A DNA stretch of 34,339 bases, taken from assembly GCA_044432975.1 (NCBI GenBank), contig JAWXUC010000013.1, forward strand, positions 1-34,339, given 5' to 3'. This document shows, piece by piece, positions 7,293 to 16,207 of this stretch. The number at the start of each line of letters is the position of its first letter. Position 1 is the stretch's first letter. Position numbers and translations under genes: made by a program. The DNA comes from JAWXUC01 sp044432975. Its GTDB lineage: Bacteria; Pseudomonadota; Alphaproteobacteria; RF32; CAG-239. The notes under the pieces are model-generated. The model was not told the origin of the DNA. It saw nothing but the letters and a program-made list of their open reading frames with translations, and ran no database searches.

Positions 7293-7790
7293 ATGAAAGA
7301 ATACTACATTGTTGTTTCAGAGAATAAAGAATGGGGTTTTTACGGAACCGTTCATAAAACACTAAAATCAGAAGAGGAAACTAATAAGGTTTGGATGACT
7401 GCCTCCACTGTTATCAGAGATGTTGCAGATAATATTGATGCAGAGGATGTAATGCATCTTTTAGATAGCAAATGGGGAAGGCATTTAGCAGATAGTTTTT
7501 ATAATGAAATTAAAGATGGAACGTTTGAAAAAAAGTTTAGAAACAAAACCTCTAAAAGAGAACTTATTCAAGCATACATTGACTATGTTAACTTAAAACC
7601 ATATAAACTACCTCGTTTATCAAATAGTGAACGTTTTTGCCATGAACTTGCTCTTTTAAGCAGAAAATATGGCGTTGTTATCCAAAGCATCGGCGGTGTT
7701 TATTTAGGCACAGATGGATTTATTAAATATAACACTGACCTTAAAAACGGCGATTTAATCCCTATCTGGGATAACAAGCATATAAATTAA
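7293..7790 (+). CDS. Hypothetical plasmid/mobile-element protein
   Basis: A 165-aa soluble protein of unknown function. The N-terminal strand YYIVVSENKEWGFYGTV and the following helix could form a small alpha/beta domain. The C-terminal part, HELALLSRKYGVVIQSIGGVYL, resembles a segment found in small proteins of plasmids and integrative elements; this is a weak resemblance. AAAGGAG precedes the ATG. It is followed after 9 nt by a short leader frame and the 7829 gene, so 7293-8471 looks like one transcription unit. Confidence 0.6.
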   Translation: MKEYYIVVSENKEWGFYGTVHKTLKSEEETNKVWMTASTVIRDVADNIDAEDVMHLLDSKWGRHLADSFYNEIKDGTFEKKFRNKTSKRELIQAYIDYVNLKPYKLPRLSNSERFCHELALLSRKYGVVIQSIGGVYLGTDGFIKYNTDLKNGDLIPIWDNKHIN

Positions 7791-7799
7791 GGAGAAAAT

Positions 7800-7832
7800 A
7801 TGGATAGTTTAGATAAAAATATTTACCAATGA
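7800..7832 (+). CDS. Possible 10-residue leader peptide coupled to the next gene
   Basis: ATG at 7800 follows AAGGAG with good spacing and encodes MDSLDKNIYQ, then TGA. The stop overlaps the next start as ATGA (7829), which itself lacks a ribosome binding site. Either this is a coupling leader or the next gene's true N-terminus has been shifted out of frame by a small indel. Confidence 0.4.
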   Translation: MDSLDKNIYQ

Positions 7833-8107
7833 AGTTGGAGTTTGAAGAAATCTTAAAAGCAAAGCCTTCTAAGATTAAATCAATGCTATTTAGCGATGGT
7901 GTTGGGATTGTTGGCTATATGCCGGAAGCAAGGGAAGCCACTAACCTTACCCCCACAGGTAACATAAAACCAGAAATAACATTATGTTTTAATGAACTCT
8001 GCAAAATCGCCAGCAACTATAACTTGGCGATTATTTTTTGTTATTTTGAGATAAATAACCAAATCTTTATGATTGATACAACCAACGGAGAGAACAATGA
8101 AAAGTAA
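7829..8107 (+). CDS. Small hypothetical protein
   Basis: A 92-aa protein of unknown function. Seen: a Lys-rich N-terminus (EILKAKPSKIKS), a turn GVGIVGYMPEARE, then a hydrophobic strand YNLAIIFCYFEINNQIFMID. No Shine-Dalgarno is visible at its ATG; translation probably depends on the short frame 7800-7832, whose stop overlaps this start. It overlaps the next gene by 11 nt. It could be a frameshifted remnant of a slightly longer gene starting at 7800. Confidence 0.5.
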   Translation: MKLEFEEILKAKPSKIKSMLFSDGVGIVGYMPEAREATNLTPTGNIKPEITLCFNELCKIASNYNLAIIFCYFEINNQIFMIDTTNGENNEK

Positions 8108-8471
8108 AAAGTATTTCAAATATAAAAACATACACGCCAACCCCAAGGCTGATTTTGAAATGATATATAAACAAACCACGCGCCTAATAGCCCACTTGCA
8201 AAACAATGTGCAACAACTAGCCGCATCCTATAAGCATTGCGAAGATAATAAAAATAGTGCAGTGGTAGACACGTTGCCCAGATTCCCAAACATCAACGTT
8301 AAATTATCAAATGAAGACGGCAATGCCTTTGCCATAATTGGCCAATGCTTAAAAGCCATGAAGAAAGCAGGCATAGACCCAAGTATACAAGACCTCTTCA
8401 ACGCCGAAGCTACATCTTCCGACTACTCCCACCTCCTAACCACCTGCCATAAATGGTTTAATGTTGAGTAA
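8097..8471 (+). CDS. Conserved mobile-element hypothetical protein
   Basis: A 124-aa protein. Its middle holds FPNINVKLSNEDGNAFAIIG followed by a helix CLKAMKKAGID. A stretch of the type 'V-x-L-S-x-(E/N)-D-G-N-A-F-A-I-(L/I)-G' recurs in small proteins of phages and integrative elements of unknown role. The start at 8097 is chosen because GGAGAG lies just upstream; the frame is open a few codons further back without a site. Base composition of the last 150 nt is richer in C than the neighbours. It closes the unit 7293-8471 and overlaps the preceding gene by 11 nt. Confidence 0.65.
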   Translation: MKSKKYFKYKNIHANPKADFEMIYKQTTRLIAHLQNNVQQLAASYKHCEDNKNSAVVDTLPRFPNINVKLSNEDGNAFAIIGQCLKAMKKAGIDPSIQDLFNAEATSSDYSHLLTTCHKWFNVE

Positions 8472-8589
8472 AAACTTCGGCTAATTTAACTTCACAAATC
8501 AAATCAGACTGAGTTTTTAAAATGTTTTATAAATAAAATTTTATATTGCAATTAAAGATTGTTTTCTTTAACCTCAACATGAGGTGATA

Positions 8590-10098
8590 ATGAAAATTGT
8601 AAAATCTAAAGGATTAAATGAAAGCGAGAATAGATTAACGAAGCTAGGAGACAAAGTTTTTCTGGATTTATGGAGTTATCCAAATGTTTTTTACAAAGAT
8701 AAGACTCCTAAAGAATTTGCAGATTTATTGGTTGTTTGCGGTAACAATATTATTATTTTTTCAGATAAAGAGATAAAATTCAATAAAGATATAGATATTG
8801 CAAAAGCTTGGAGAAGATGGGAGAATAAAGCCATATTATCATCAATTAAACAATTGAACAAAGCAGAGCACAGACTTATTAACCACAAAGATAGATTGTT
8901 TTTAGATGCAAAGTATACTCAACCATTCCCTATAGATCTTCCTAATATTGAGAATATGAAAATTTATTTAATTTGTGTAGCAAATGGGGTTAAAAGCGCA
9001 TGCGAAGAATTTTATGGACCAAGATGCTCGGGAAGCTTAAGGTTCACTGATGCTGATTTAGATATTGGTGAGAGCGCTTTATCAATTCCTCTAACGGATC
9101 TGCCTCTTTTTAGAGCTAAAGATTATAATTGTAAAAAAAGATTTATACATGTTTTTGATGATGTTACTCTTCCTTTTGTATTGGATAAGTTAGATACTAT
9201 AACAGATTTTGTTGAATATTTAGATAAAAAAGAAACCTTTCTTAGATGTGGAGCATCAATAACATATACAGGAGAAGAGGATTTATTATTAATTTATTTA
9301 GCAAATAAAAAATCTTTTCCATATAATAAAAACGTTAATAAGTATTTTTTTTCTGAAGAAGACTGGTTTTCTTTTGAAAGTAGACCTGATTATAGAAGTA
9401 AAATTTTGGCCAATCATAAAAGCTATACTTGGGATAGGTTAATAAAAACATGTGCAATGTATAGGCTTAATGATGAGGGGAAAACAGTAGTTCCCAAGGG
9501 AAAAGAAAAGCACGAAGGAGCTTTAAGGTATATGGCGCTTGAGCATAGACTAGGAAGGCGTTTCATAGCAGAAAGATTGCATTACGCTTTTTCTTCATAT
9601 AATTTACAAGAAGAAAAAGATGCTTTTCCAATACATTTAACTTATTTTACATCTCTTACAACACCAAATTTGTGGTATGTAATATTGCAAATACCTCAAC
9701 TTCAAAATGAAACTTATGATAAATATAGAGAAAGACGAGCAGAAACTTTAAGCGTTTACTGTCAGTGTGCAAAGGCAAAAGCCGTCTCTGAAGGTTATAT
9801 ATTAGATAAAGTTGTAGGAATAGCACTAGAGCCTCCCAAACAAAATAATTTATCAATGTCAGAAGATTTAATGTTAGTTGATTTTAACAATTGGTCGGAA
9901 GAAAATCAAAAAGAATTTGAGAATGTAAGAAAAATTTTAAATATTTTTACAGTTCCATTAGATGCAGCTCCAAGAGCAAAAGTTCAAGAGTATCCTTTTG
10001 CAAAAGAAGAAAAGAAAAAAATTAAAAGAAATTCAGATTGTCCTTGTGGAAGCGGTAAAAAATATAAAAAATGCTGTTTAATTAATAAGCGTAATTAA
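8590..10098 (+). CDS. SEC-C metal-binding protein with nuclease-like N-terminus
   Basis: A 502-aa protein beginning with a possible restriction-nuclease-like domain. Seen: KTPKEFADLLVVCGNNIIIF then SDKEIKF (residues 39-64). An acidic residue before a hydrophobic strand, then a second strand ending in Asp-Lys, is how PD-(D/E)xK/NERD-type cores look (E42, D45, D59-K60). The C-terminus is a clear SEC-C zinc motif, CPCGSGKKYKKCC (C484, C486, C495, C496). The centre (100-450) is not recognised. ATG at 8590 is preferred with GAGG just upstream; a GTG two codons earlier is possible. It lies 66 nt before hsdR on the same strand and is probably part of the defence island. Nuclease activity is inferred, not shown. 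Confidence 0.65.
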   Translation: MKIVKSKGLNESENRLTKLGDKVFLDLWSYPNVFYKDKTPKEFADLLVVCGNNIIIFSDKEIKFNKDIDIAKAWRRWENKAILSSIKQLNKAEHRLINHKDRLFLDAKYTQPFPIDLPNIENMKIYLICVANGVKSACEEFYGPRCSGSLRFTDADLDIGESALSIPLTDLPLFRAKDYNCKKRFIHVFDDVTLPFVLDKLDTITDFVEYLDKKETFLRCGASITYTGEEDLLLIYLANKKSFPYNKNVNKYFFSEEDWFSFESRPDYRSKILANHKSYTWDRLIKTCAMYRLNDEGKTVVPKGKEKHEGALRYMALEHRLGRRFIAERLHYAFSSYNLQEEKDAFPIHLTYFTSLTTPNLWYVILQIPQLQNETYDKYRERRAETLSVYCQCAKAKAVSEGYILDKVVGIALEPPKQNNLSMSEDLMLVDFNNWSEENQKEFENVRKILNIFTVPLDAAPRAKVQEYPFAKEEKKKIKRNSDCPCGSGKKYKKCCLINKRN

Positions 10099-10164
10099 AA
10101 TACCCTTGCTTTTTATTGTTTTTTAACTAATAATGTTTAGAATATTGTAAAGGCATGTTAACTT

Positions 10165-13100
10165 ATGATATCAAAAAACTTTGAAGTATTAAAAAATAAA
10201 ACTCCGCAGCTTGCCGAAATAGCAGCTTTTGCGGAGAGTTACATATACTCTGATCCTCAATCATCAGTTGCAAAATCTCGCTTATATGTTGAAAAAATAA
10301 CTTTCATTTTATATAAAGCATACAAAATTGATTTGCCCGAAGATAAATCAATAAGCTCTTTAATAAATAATTACGAATTTAAGCAAAAAATGCCTTTAAG
10401 CATTGTTGCAAAACTAAACTCTATTAGAAAAATAGCAAATAATGTTGTACATGGCTCGGCAGTTGATTCAAAATTAGCTCTTTTATTATTAAAAGAGGTC
10501 TATGAAGTTAGTCGTTGGTTTGCTGCGGTGGCTTTAGGCGTTAAAGCTTCAGAGTATCCTGAATATATTGCACCTATTCCAAAAAAAGAAGCAAAGATTG
10601 ACTCTCTTTCAGCAGATATAAAATTACAAAAAGCTCTAGATGAGCTAGAGAAAACAAAAATTGAATTAAAAGGTGTTAAATCTGAAAAAGAAAGTCAAAA
10701 AATTGCGGTTGATGAGTTGCAATACTCAGAAGAAAAAACAAGAAAGCATTTTATCGATGTTATGTTAAAGCAAGCAGGGTGGGATATTTCAGAAGATGGA
10801 TCTAACACTCAAGAAGTTACTCAAGAAGAGCCTGTTGAGGGACAACCAACAGCAACTGGAACAGGATATGTTGATTATGTTCTCTGGGATAAAGACGGAT
10901 CTCCTTTGGCAGTAATAGAAGCTAAAAAAACATCAATAGCTCCAGAAAAAGGCAAAAAACAAGCATCACTATATGCCGATGCGCTTGAAAAACAATATGG
11001 GCGCAGGCCAATAATATTTTATACCAATGGATTTGATACAAAAATTTGGGATGATGTAAATAAATATCCTCCAAGAGCTGTTTGGGGTTTTTATTCAAAA
11101 GAAAGCTTGAAGAGACTTATTTTTCAAAGAAGCCGAAAAGATATTGCTGTTGCTCAGCCAGATGCAGATATAGCAGGCAGAGATTACCAAATTAGAGCTA
11201 TTAAAGCAGTTTGCGAATCTTTTATGAAGAAAAACAGAGAGGCTTTGATAGTTCAGGCAACCGGAACAGGTAAAACTAGGGTTTCTATTGCTTTGAGTAA
11301 ATTGTTGCAAGATAATCTGTGGGCAAAAAGAATTTTATTTTTATGCGATAGAAATGCTTTGGTTAAACAAGCAAAAAGAAATTATAACACTTTATTAAAT
11401 TCAGAATCTCTTACTATTTTAAGGGCTGGCAATAAAGACGCTCAGTCAAGCAATATAGTTTTTTCAACTTATCCCTCAATGATGAATAATTTTGCAAAAT
11501 ATGATGTTGGTTATTTTGATTTAATAATAGCAGATGAATCTCATCGTAGTATTTATAATATATATGCTGATATTTTTAAGTATTTTGACGGCTTAAAGGT
11601 TGGGTTGACAGCAACACCTGTTGAATTTGTAAATAGAAATACATTTAAGCTATTTAATTGTGAAGATGGGAAACCTACATTTTATTATTCTCTTGATGAG
11701 GCTATTAATGAAGGGCATTTGGTTGATTATGTTGCTTACAAGCATGATACAGATTTTTTAAGAGAAGGTATTCATTATAATAAATTGTCAAAAGATCAGC
11801 AAAATCAAATAGAAAATGATGAATTTGCTGAAGATTTATCAGTTGATGCAAAATCAGTTGATAAAAAAGTTATGAATGGTCCAACCACAAAACTAATAAT
11901 TAGAAATTTAATGGATAACGGAATCAAAGATGCTGACGGCCAAATGATTGGTAAAAGTATCATTTTTGCCAGAAATCATAATCATGCTCAGTTTATTTTA
12001 GACACTCTTGATAAAATGTATCCTCAATATGGCGGTAAGATTGCTGCAGTTATAGATGTATATGATGGTAGAGCAGACAGTTTGATTGATGATTTTTCAG
12101 ATGTTAATAATTCTTTGAAAATTGCAATTTCTGTTGATATGTTAGACACAGGTATTGATGTGCCAGAAGTGGTTAATCTTGTTTTTGCAAAACCTGTAAA
12201 ATCAAAAGTAAAATTTTGGCAAATGATAGGTAGAGGCACAAGGTTGCGTAAAAATCTTTTTGGGCAAGGTAAAGATAAAATGTTTTTTAAGATTTTTGAC
12301 CATTGGCAAAATTTTGAATATTTTGATCAAGATGATAAAAAGAAAAACAAAGCACCACAACAAAAGTCTTTGATGCAAACTTTGTTTGAAACAAAAATTG
12401 ATATTTGCAAAACTGCAAAATCTCAAAATAACTTAGAAGTTTATGAAGATAGCATTAAGCAAATTATAAAAATGATTAATGATTTGCCAGAAGAAAGCAT
12501 TTCTGTAAAAGAAAAATGGAGAGAAAAACGCTTTTTTGCAAAAAGAGAAAATTTAAATATTGAAAAACAAGATGTTGAGCATCGGTTGAAAGAAGAAATT
12601 GCACCACTAATGCAGTGGATAGACATTTATGGCAAAGCAACAAGCTATAGATTTGACAATGCTATTAGCAAAATACAAAAATCTTTATTGCTCGGGCAAG
12701 GATTGGACGATGCAAAAAAGGCGTTAATTGAGCAAATTTCTAAATTGCCAACAAATATTAATCAAGTAAAGGCAAAAATAGAGACAATAAATTTAATTAA
12801 GTCAGATGACTTTTGGAGTAGTGTAGATTACCAAAGTCTTGAAAAAGCAAGACTTGATTTGCGAAATGTTATAAAATATCTACCAAAAGAAGATGAAGCT
12901 TTGCCGCCAAGAATTTATAATATTGACGAAGATGAAAATAAAGTTATTTTTACTGTAATAAAAAACTTATATCCTGCAGGTATGCAAGCTTATAAGGCAC
13001 AAATAACAGATGTTTTGCAAAAAATTATAGATAACTCACGAATAGTTAACAAAATTAAATCTGGCCAAGGCTTGAATAAAACAGATTTTAACGAGTTGGT

Positions 13101-13461
13101 TTCTTTGATTTTAGTACAAAACCCATCTTTAGATAAAGAAATTTTACAAGCATTCTTTCCATCGGCAGAAAAATTAGAACAAGTTTTAATTTCAATATCA
13201 GGAATGGATGAAGATTATATTAAGGCAAAATTTGCTGAATTTATGCAAAAATATCATTTAAGCTCTGTGCAAAACAAATTTTTAAGTATGTTGCAAAATC
13301 AAATAATTAAAAATAATGGTATAGAGTTATCAAGCCTATATCAAAGCCCCTTTACTTTAATAGATAAAAACAGTATTGATGGAGTGTTTACAAGCACTCA
13401 GGCAGATGAAATTGTAAATATATTAAAAGTGTTTAATACAGAAATAGAATTAGGATTATAA
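10165..13461 (+). CDS. hsdR: Type I restriction enzyme, R subunit
   Basis: The 1098-aa motor and nuclease subunit of a type I restriction-modification complex; it translocates unmodified DNA and cuts it. Domains in order: a DUF4145-like helical domain (about 1-130), a coiled linker, then the HsdR nuclease core with D237 and E252-A-K254 (VIEAKK), and an SF2 helicase: Walker A ATGTGKT ending at K370-T371, DESH at 457-460, GLTATP, and motif VI QMIGRGTR (686-693). A long C-terminal helical domain follows, where HsdM/HsdS would dock. The length fits the EcoEI-like family. All key residues are present. It starts the tight operon 10165-20299, with 3 nt before hsdM. Confidence 0.95.
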   Translation: MISKNFEVLKNKTPQLAEIAAFAESYIYSDPQSSVAKSRLYVEKITFILYKAYKIDLPEDKSISSLINNYEFKQKMPLSIVAKLNSIRKIANNVVHGSAVDSKLALLLLKEVYEVSRWFAAVALGVKASEYPEYIAPIPKKEAKIDSLSADIKLQKALDELEKTKIELKGVKSEKESQKIAVDELQYSEEKTRKHFIDVMLKQAGWDISEDGSNTQEVTQEEPVEGQPTATGTGYVDYVLWDKDGSPLAVIEAKKTSIAPEKGKKQASLYADALEKQYGRRPIIFYTNGFDTKIWDDVNKYPPRAVWGFYSKESLKRLIFQRSRKDIAVAQPDADIAGRDYQIRAIKAVCESFMKKNREALIVQATGTGKTRVSIALSKLLQDNLWAKRILFLCDRNALVKQAKRNYNTLLNSESLTILRAGNKDAQSSNIVFSTYPSMMNNFAKYDVGYFDLIIADESHRSIYNIYADIFKYFDGLKVGLTATPVEFVNRNTFKLFNCEDGKPTFYYSLDEAINEGHLVDYVAYKHDTDFLREGIHYNKLSKDQQNQIENDEFAEDLSVDAKSVDKKVMNGPTTKLIIRNLMDNGIKDADGQMIGKSIIFARNHNHAQFILDTLDKMYPQYGGKIAAVIDVYDGRADSLIDDFSDVNNSLKIAISVDMLDTGIDVPEVVNLVFAKPVKSKVKFWQMIGRGTRLRKNLFGQGKDKMFFKIFDHWQNFEYFDQDDKKKNKAPQQKSLMQTLFETKIDICKTAKSQNNLEVYEDSIKQIIKMINDLPEESISVKEKWREKRFFAKRENLNIEKQDVEHRLKEEIAPLMQWIDIYGKATSYRFDNAISKIQKSLLLGQGLDDAKKALIEQISKLPTNINQVKAKIETINLIKSDDFWSSVDYQSLEKARLDLRNVIKYLPKEDEALPPRIYNIDEDENKVIFTVIKNLYPAGMQAYKAQITDVLQKIIDNSRIVNKIKSGQGLNKTDFNELVSLILVQNPSLDKEILQAFFPSAEKLEQVLISISGMDEDYIKAKFAEFMQKYHLSSVQNKFLSMLQNQIIKNNGIELSSLYQSPFTLIDKNSIDGVFTSTQADEIVNILKVFNTEIELGL

Positions 13462-13464
13462 ATT

Positions 13465-15000
13465 ATGACATATCAAGAGTTTAAGAGAACGATAGACGCA
13501 CTGTGGGAAAAATTTTGGACCGGTGGTATAACCAACCCTCTTTCTGTAATTGAGCAAATTACTTATTTGATTTTCCTTAAAATGTTAGATGAAAAAGAAC
13601 AACAAAACGAAGCCATGCAAAGAAGATTCAAAAAAGAGTTTGTTAGTGCTTTTCTAGACTTTAAAATTAATCCACATGATGAAAAATCACCTGTAATAAA
13701 AGGTGAAGATGTACGTTGGCATAATTTTACAAATCAAGCAGCAGCTCCAATGTTAGAAACATTAAGAGACAAGGTTTTTCCATTTTTGCGTCAATGTGCT
13801 TTTTCAAATACTCAAGCTGGAGCATATTTAAAAGATTCTTATTTGTTGATTACTAAGGCATCTGTATTAAATGATGCGGTGGCATTGATTAATAAATTGC
13901 CGTTAGATAGAGATGATGTTAAAGGTAATTTGTATGAATATTTATTAAGCAAGCTATCAACTTCTGGTATTAACGGACAATTTAGAACTCCTCGTCATAT
14001 TATAAAAATGATTGTAGATATAACAAAACCTCAAAAAGATGAAAAAATAGTTGACCCAATGTGCGGCACGGCTGGTTTTTTAATGACTTCAATTTTGCAT
14101 ATTATGCAAGCTAACACTTCAAAAGACGGAATTAATGATGATGGCTTTTATACTGGCGATTTATTGAGTGCAGAAGAAAGAAAAGCTTTGCAAAGCAATA
14201 TTTATGGTTTTGATTTTGATGCTAGCATGTTAAGAGTTGCAGCAATGAACTTAATGCTTCATGGAATAGATAACCCAAATGTATTATATCAAGATGCTTT
14301 TTCACAAAACTTTTATGATCGCAATCCTAAGCAGGCAGAAGAATTTTTTGATGTTGTGTTGGCAAATCCTCCATTTAAGGGATCTTTAGACTATGAAGAT
14401 ATTGCCCCAAATTTATTGACTACCGTAAAAACAAAAAAAACAGAAGTGTTGTCAATTCCTTTCTTTTTAAGATTGTTAAAAACAGGTGGTAGAGCAGGTA
14501 TTATTGTGCCAGCTGGCGTTCTTTCTACAGAAAACAATGCTTATAAAGAAGCTAGAAAGATGTTAATAGAAGATAATCAGCTAGAGGCCGTTATCACCAT
14601 GCCATCTGGAGTGTTTAAGCCTTATGCTGGTGTTGCAACCGCAGTTTTGATTTTTGCCAAAGGTGGTGAGACTGACAAAGTTTGGTTTTATGAAATGGCA
14701 AATGATGGCTTTAGCCTTGATGATAAAAGAACTCCAATTGAAGTAAATGATATTAATGATGTTATTGCAAAATTTGAAAATAAAGAAGTAAGCGACAAAT
14801 CTTTTGTGGTAAGCAGAAAAGAGTTAAAAGAAAAAGAATATTCTTTATTGCCATCAAAATATAAAGAAGTTGAATACACTCCAAGAGTATTTGCCCACAC
14901 TCCACTAGAATATGTGAATATGATAATAGAAAGCGAAAAGAAATCTTTAGTTTTGCTAGAAAAGCTAAAGAAAACCTTGGAGAACGGCTATGGCAAATAA
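13465..15000 (+). CDS. hsdM: Type I modification methylase, M subunit
   Basis: The 511-aa N6-adenine methyltransferase subunit, which protects host DNA and is needed for restriction as well. Seen: the HsdM N-terminal helical domain (YLIFLKMLDEKEQQNE), the SAM-binding motif VDPMCGTAGFL (D197-P-M-C-G-T-A-G), and catalytic motif IV NPPF at 301-304, followed by IPFFLRLLKTGGRAGIIVP. Both motifs are intact, so the protein should be active. It begins 3 nt after hsdR and overlaps hsdS by 11 nt, the usual arrangement for making M2S complexes. It is useful as the reference for the altered methylase-like protein at 16207, which departs from both motifs. Confidence 0.95.
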   Translation: MTYQEFKRTIDALWEKFWTGGITNPLSVIEQITYLIFLKMLDEKEQQNEAMQRRFKKEFVSAFLDFKINPHDEKSPVIKGEDVRWHNFTNQAAAPMLETLRDKVFPFLRQCAFSNTQAGAYLKDSYLLITKASVLNDAVALINKLPLDRDDVKGNLYEYLLSKLSTSGINGQFRTPRHIIKMIVDITKPQKDEKIVDPMCGTAGFLMTSILHIMQANTSKDGINDDGFYTGDLLSAEERKALQSNIYGFDFDASMLRVAAMNLMLHGIDNPNVLYQDAFSQNFYDRNPKQAEEFFDVVLANPPFKGSLDYEDIAPNLLTTVKTKKTEVLSIPFFLRLLKTGGRAGIIVPAGVLSTENNAYKEARKMLIEDNQLEAVITMPSGVFKPYAGVATAVLIFAKGGETDKVWFYEMANDGFSLDDKRTPIEVNDINDVIAKFENKEVSDKSFVVSRKELKEKEYSLLPSKYKEVEYTPRVFAHTPLEYVNMIIESEKKSLVLLEKLKKTLENGYGK

Positions 15001-16207
15001 ATTACCAAAAGGCTGGGTTGAAGAGAGCCTTGTAAAAGTGTCAAATATTTCTAGTGGTAACTCAGCCCCTCAAAGTTCAGATTTTTTTACGGGCGGTAGC
15101 CACCCTTTTTGTCGCACATCTGATGTGGGAAAAATACACAGAAGTGCAAATTTTTCAGATATAAAAGACCATCTAAATGAAAAAGGGATAAGAGGCATGA
15201 GAATGTTTCCTAAAAAAACCATTTTATTTCCAAAGAGTGGAGCTTCAACATTGCTTAACCACAGAGTTTCTCTTTCTGTTGATTCATATGTGTCTTCACA
15301 TTTAGCAACAATAATTCCTGATAATACTAAATTAGTTGATAATTATTTATATTATATTTTATGTACTGTTGATGCAAAGGATATAGTAGCTAATAGTGAT
15401 TACCCTTCCTTAAAATTATCAGATATAGAAAAAATAAAAATATTATATCCAACCGAAAAGAAAGAGCAAGAGTATATCGTTGATTCTTTAGACACTTTAG
15501 CGAATATGATAAAAATTCGCAAAGAAACAATAGCCCTTTCAAAAGAACTAATCCCTGCAATCTTCCAAGAAATGTTCGGCGACCCAATCAAAAATGAAAA
15601 AGGCTGGGAAACGGATTCATTGGGATCTCTTTGTGATGTTCGAGATGGCACGCACGACTCTCCCAAATTCGTAAATGATGGCTATCCTCTTATCACATCT
15701 AAAAATTTAGATAATGGTTTAATTAATTTTGAAAATGTTTCATATTTATCTGAAAATGATTATAACAAAATTAATGAGCGTTCGTTTGTAGATGATGGTG
15801 ATATTCTATATGCAATGATAGGTACTATTGGAAACCCCGTAATTGTAAAAAAAGATAGAGAATTTGCAATTAAAAATGTTGCTTTGTTTAAATTTCAAGA
15901 AGATAAAAATAAGGTTATAAATTATTATATAAATACATTACTTGATGTAATAACATATGACTTTAAACAAAAGGCTGTAGGAGGAAATCAAAAATTTGTA
16001 TCTTTAGGTTTTTTAAGAAAATATACAGTTCCAGTTCCTCCTCTCCCTCTCCAACAAGAATTTGCAAATAAGGTTGCTGAAATAAATGAATACATAGAGG
16101 CTCAACAAGCCGAACTAGCCCAGTTTGAAGAGCTATTCCAATCCACCCTCCAAAAAGCCTTCACTGGTGAATTGACATATAACTTTCCAAGAAAGGATGC
16201 AAAATAA
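14990..16207 (+). CDS. hsdS: Type I specificity subunit
   Basis: A full-length 405-aa specificity subunit that reads the bipartite DNA target. Seen: two target-recognition domains, each opening with a LPKGW / EKGWE-type turn (residues ~4-8 and ~202-207) and ending in the conserved long helices. The first helix region contains KEQEYIVDSLDTLANMIKIR, the second LQQEFANKVAEINEYIEAQQ, with FQSTLQKAFTGEL at the end, a classic HsdS C-terminus. The target sequence cannot be predicted. It overlaps hsdM by 11 nt and shares one base with the next start (TAATG), so the methylase-like protein that follows is translationally coupled to it. Confidence 0.92.
   Translation: MANKLPKGWVEESLVKVSNISSGNSAPQSSDFFTGGSHPFCRTSDVGKIHRSANFSDIKDHLNEKGIRGMRMFPKKTILFPKSGASTLLNHRVSLSVDSYVSSHLATIIPDNTKLVDNYLYYILCTVDAKDIVANSDYPSLKLSDIEKIKILYPTEKKEQEYIVDSLDTLANMIKIRKETIALSKELIPAIFQEMFGDPIKNEKGWETDSLGSLCDVRDGTHDSPKFVNDGYPLITSKNLDNGLINFENVSYLSENDYNKINERSFVDDGDILYAMIGTIGNPVIVKKDREFAIKNVALFKFQEDKNKVINYYINTLLDVITYDFKQKAVGGNQKFVSLGFLRKYTVPVPPLPLQQEFANKVAEINEYIEAQQAELAQFEELFQSTLQKAFTGELTYNFPRKDAK

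Noticed and set aside
12024..12626. Minus-strand open frames inside hsdR
   Set aside because: Shadows of a strongly conserved coding region, without start signals.
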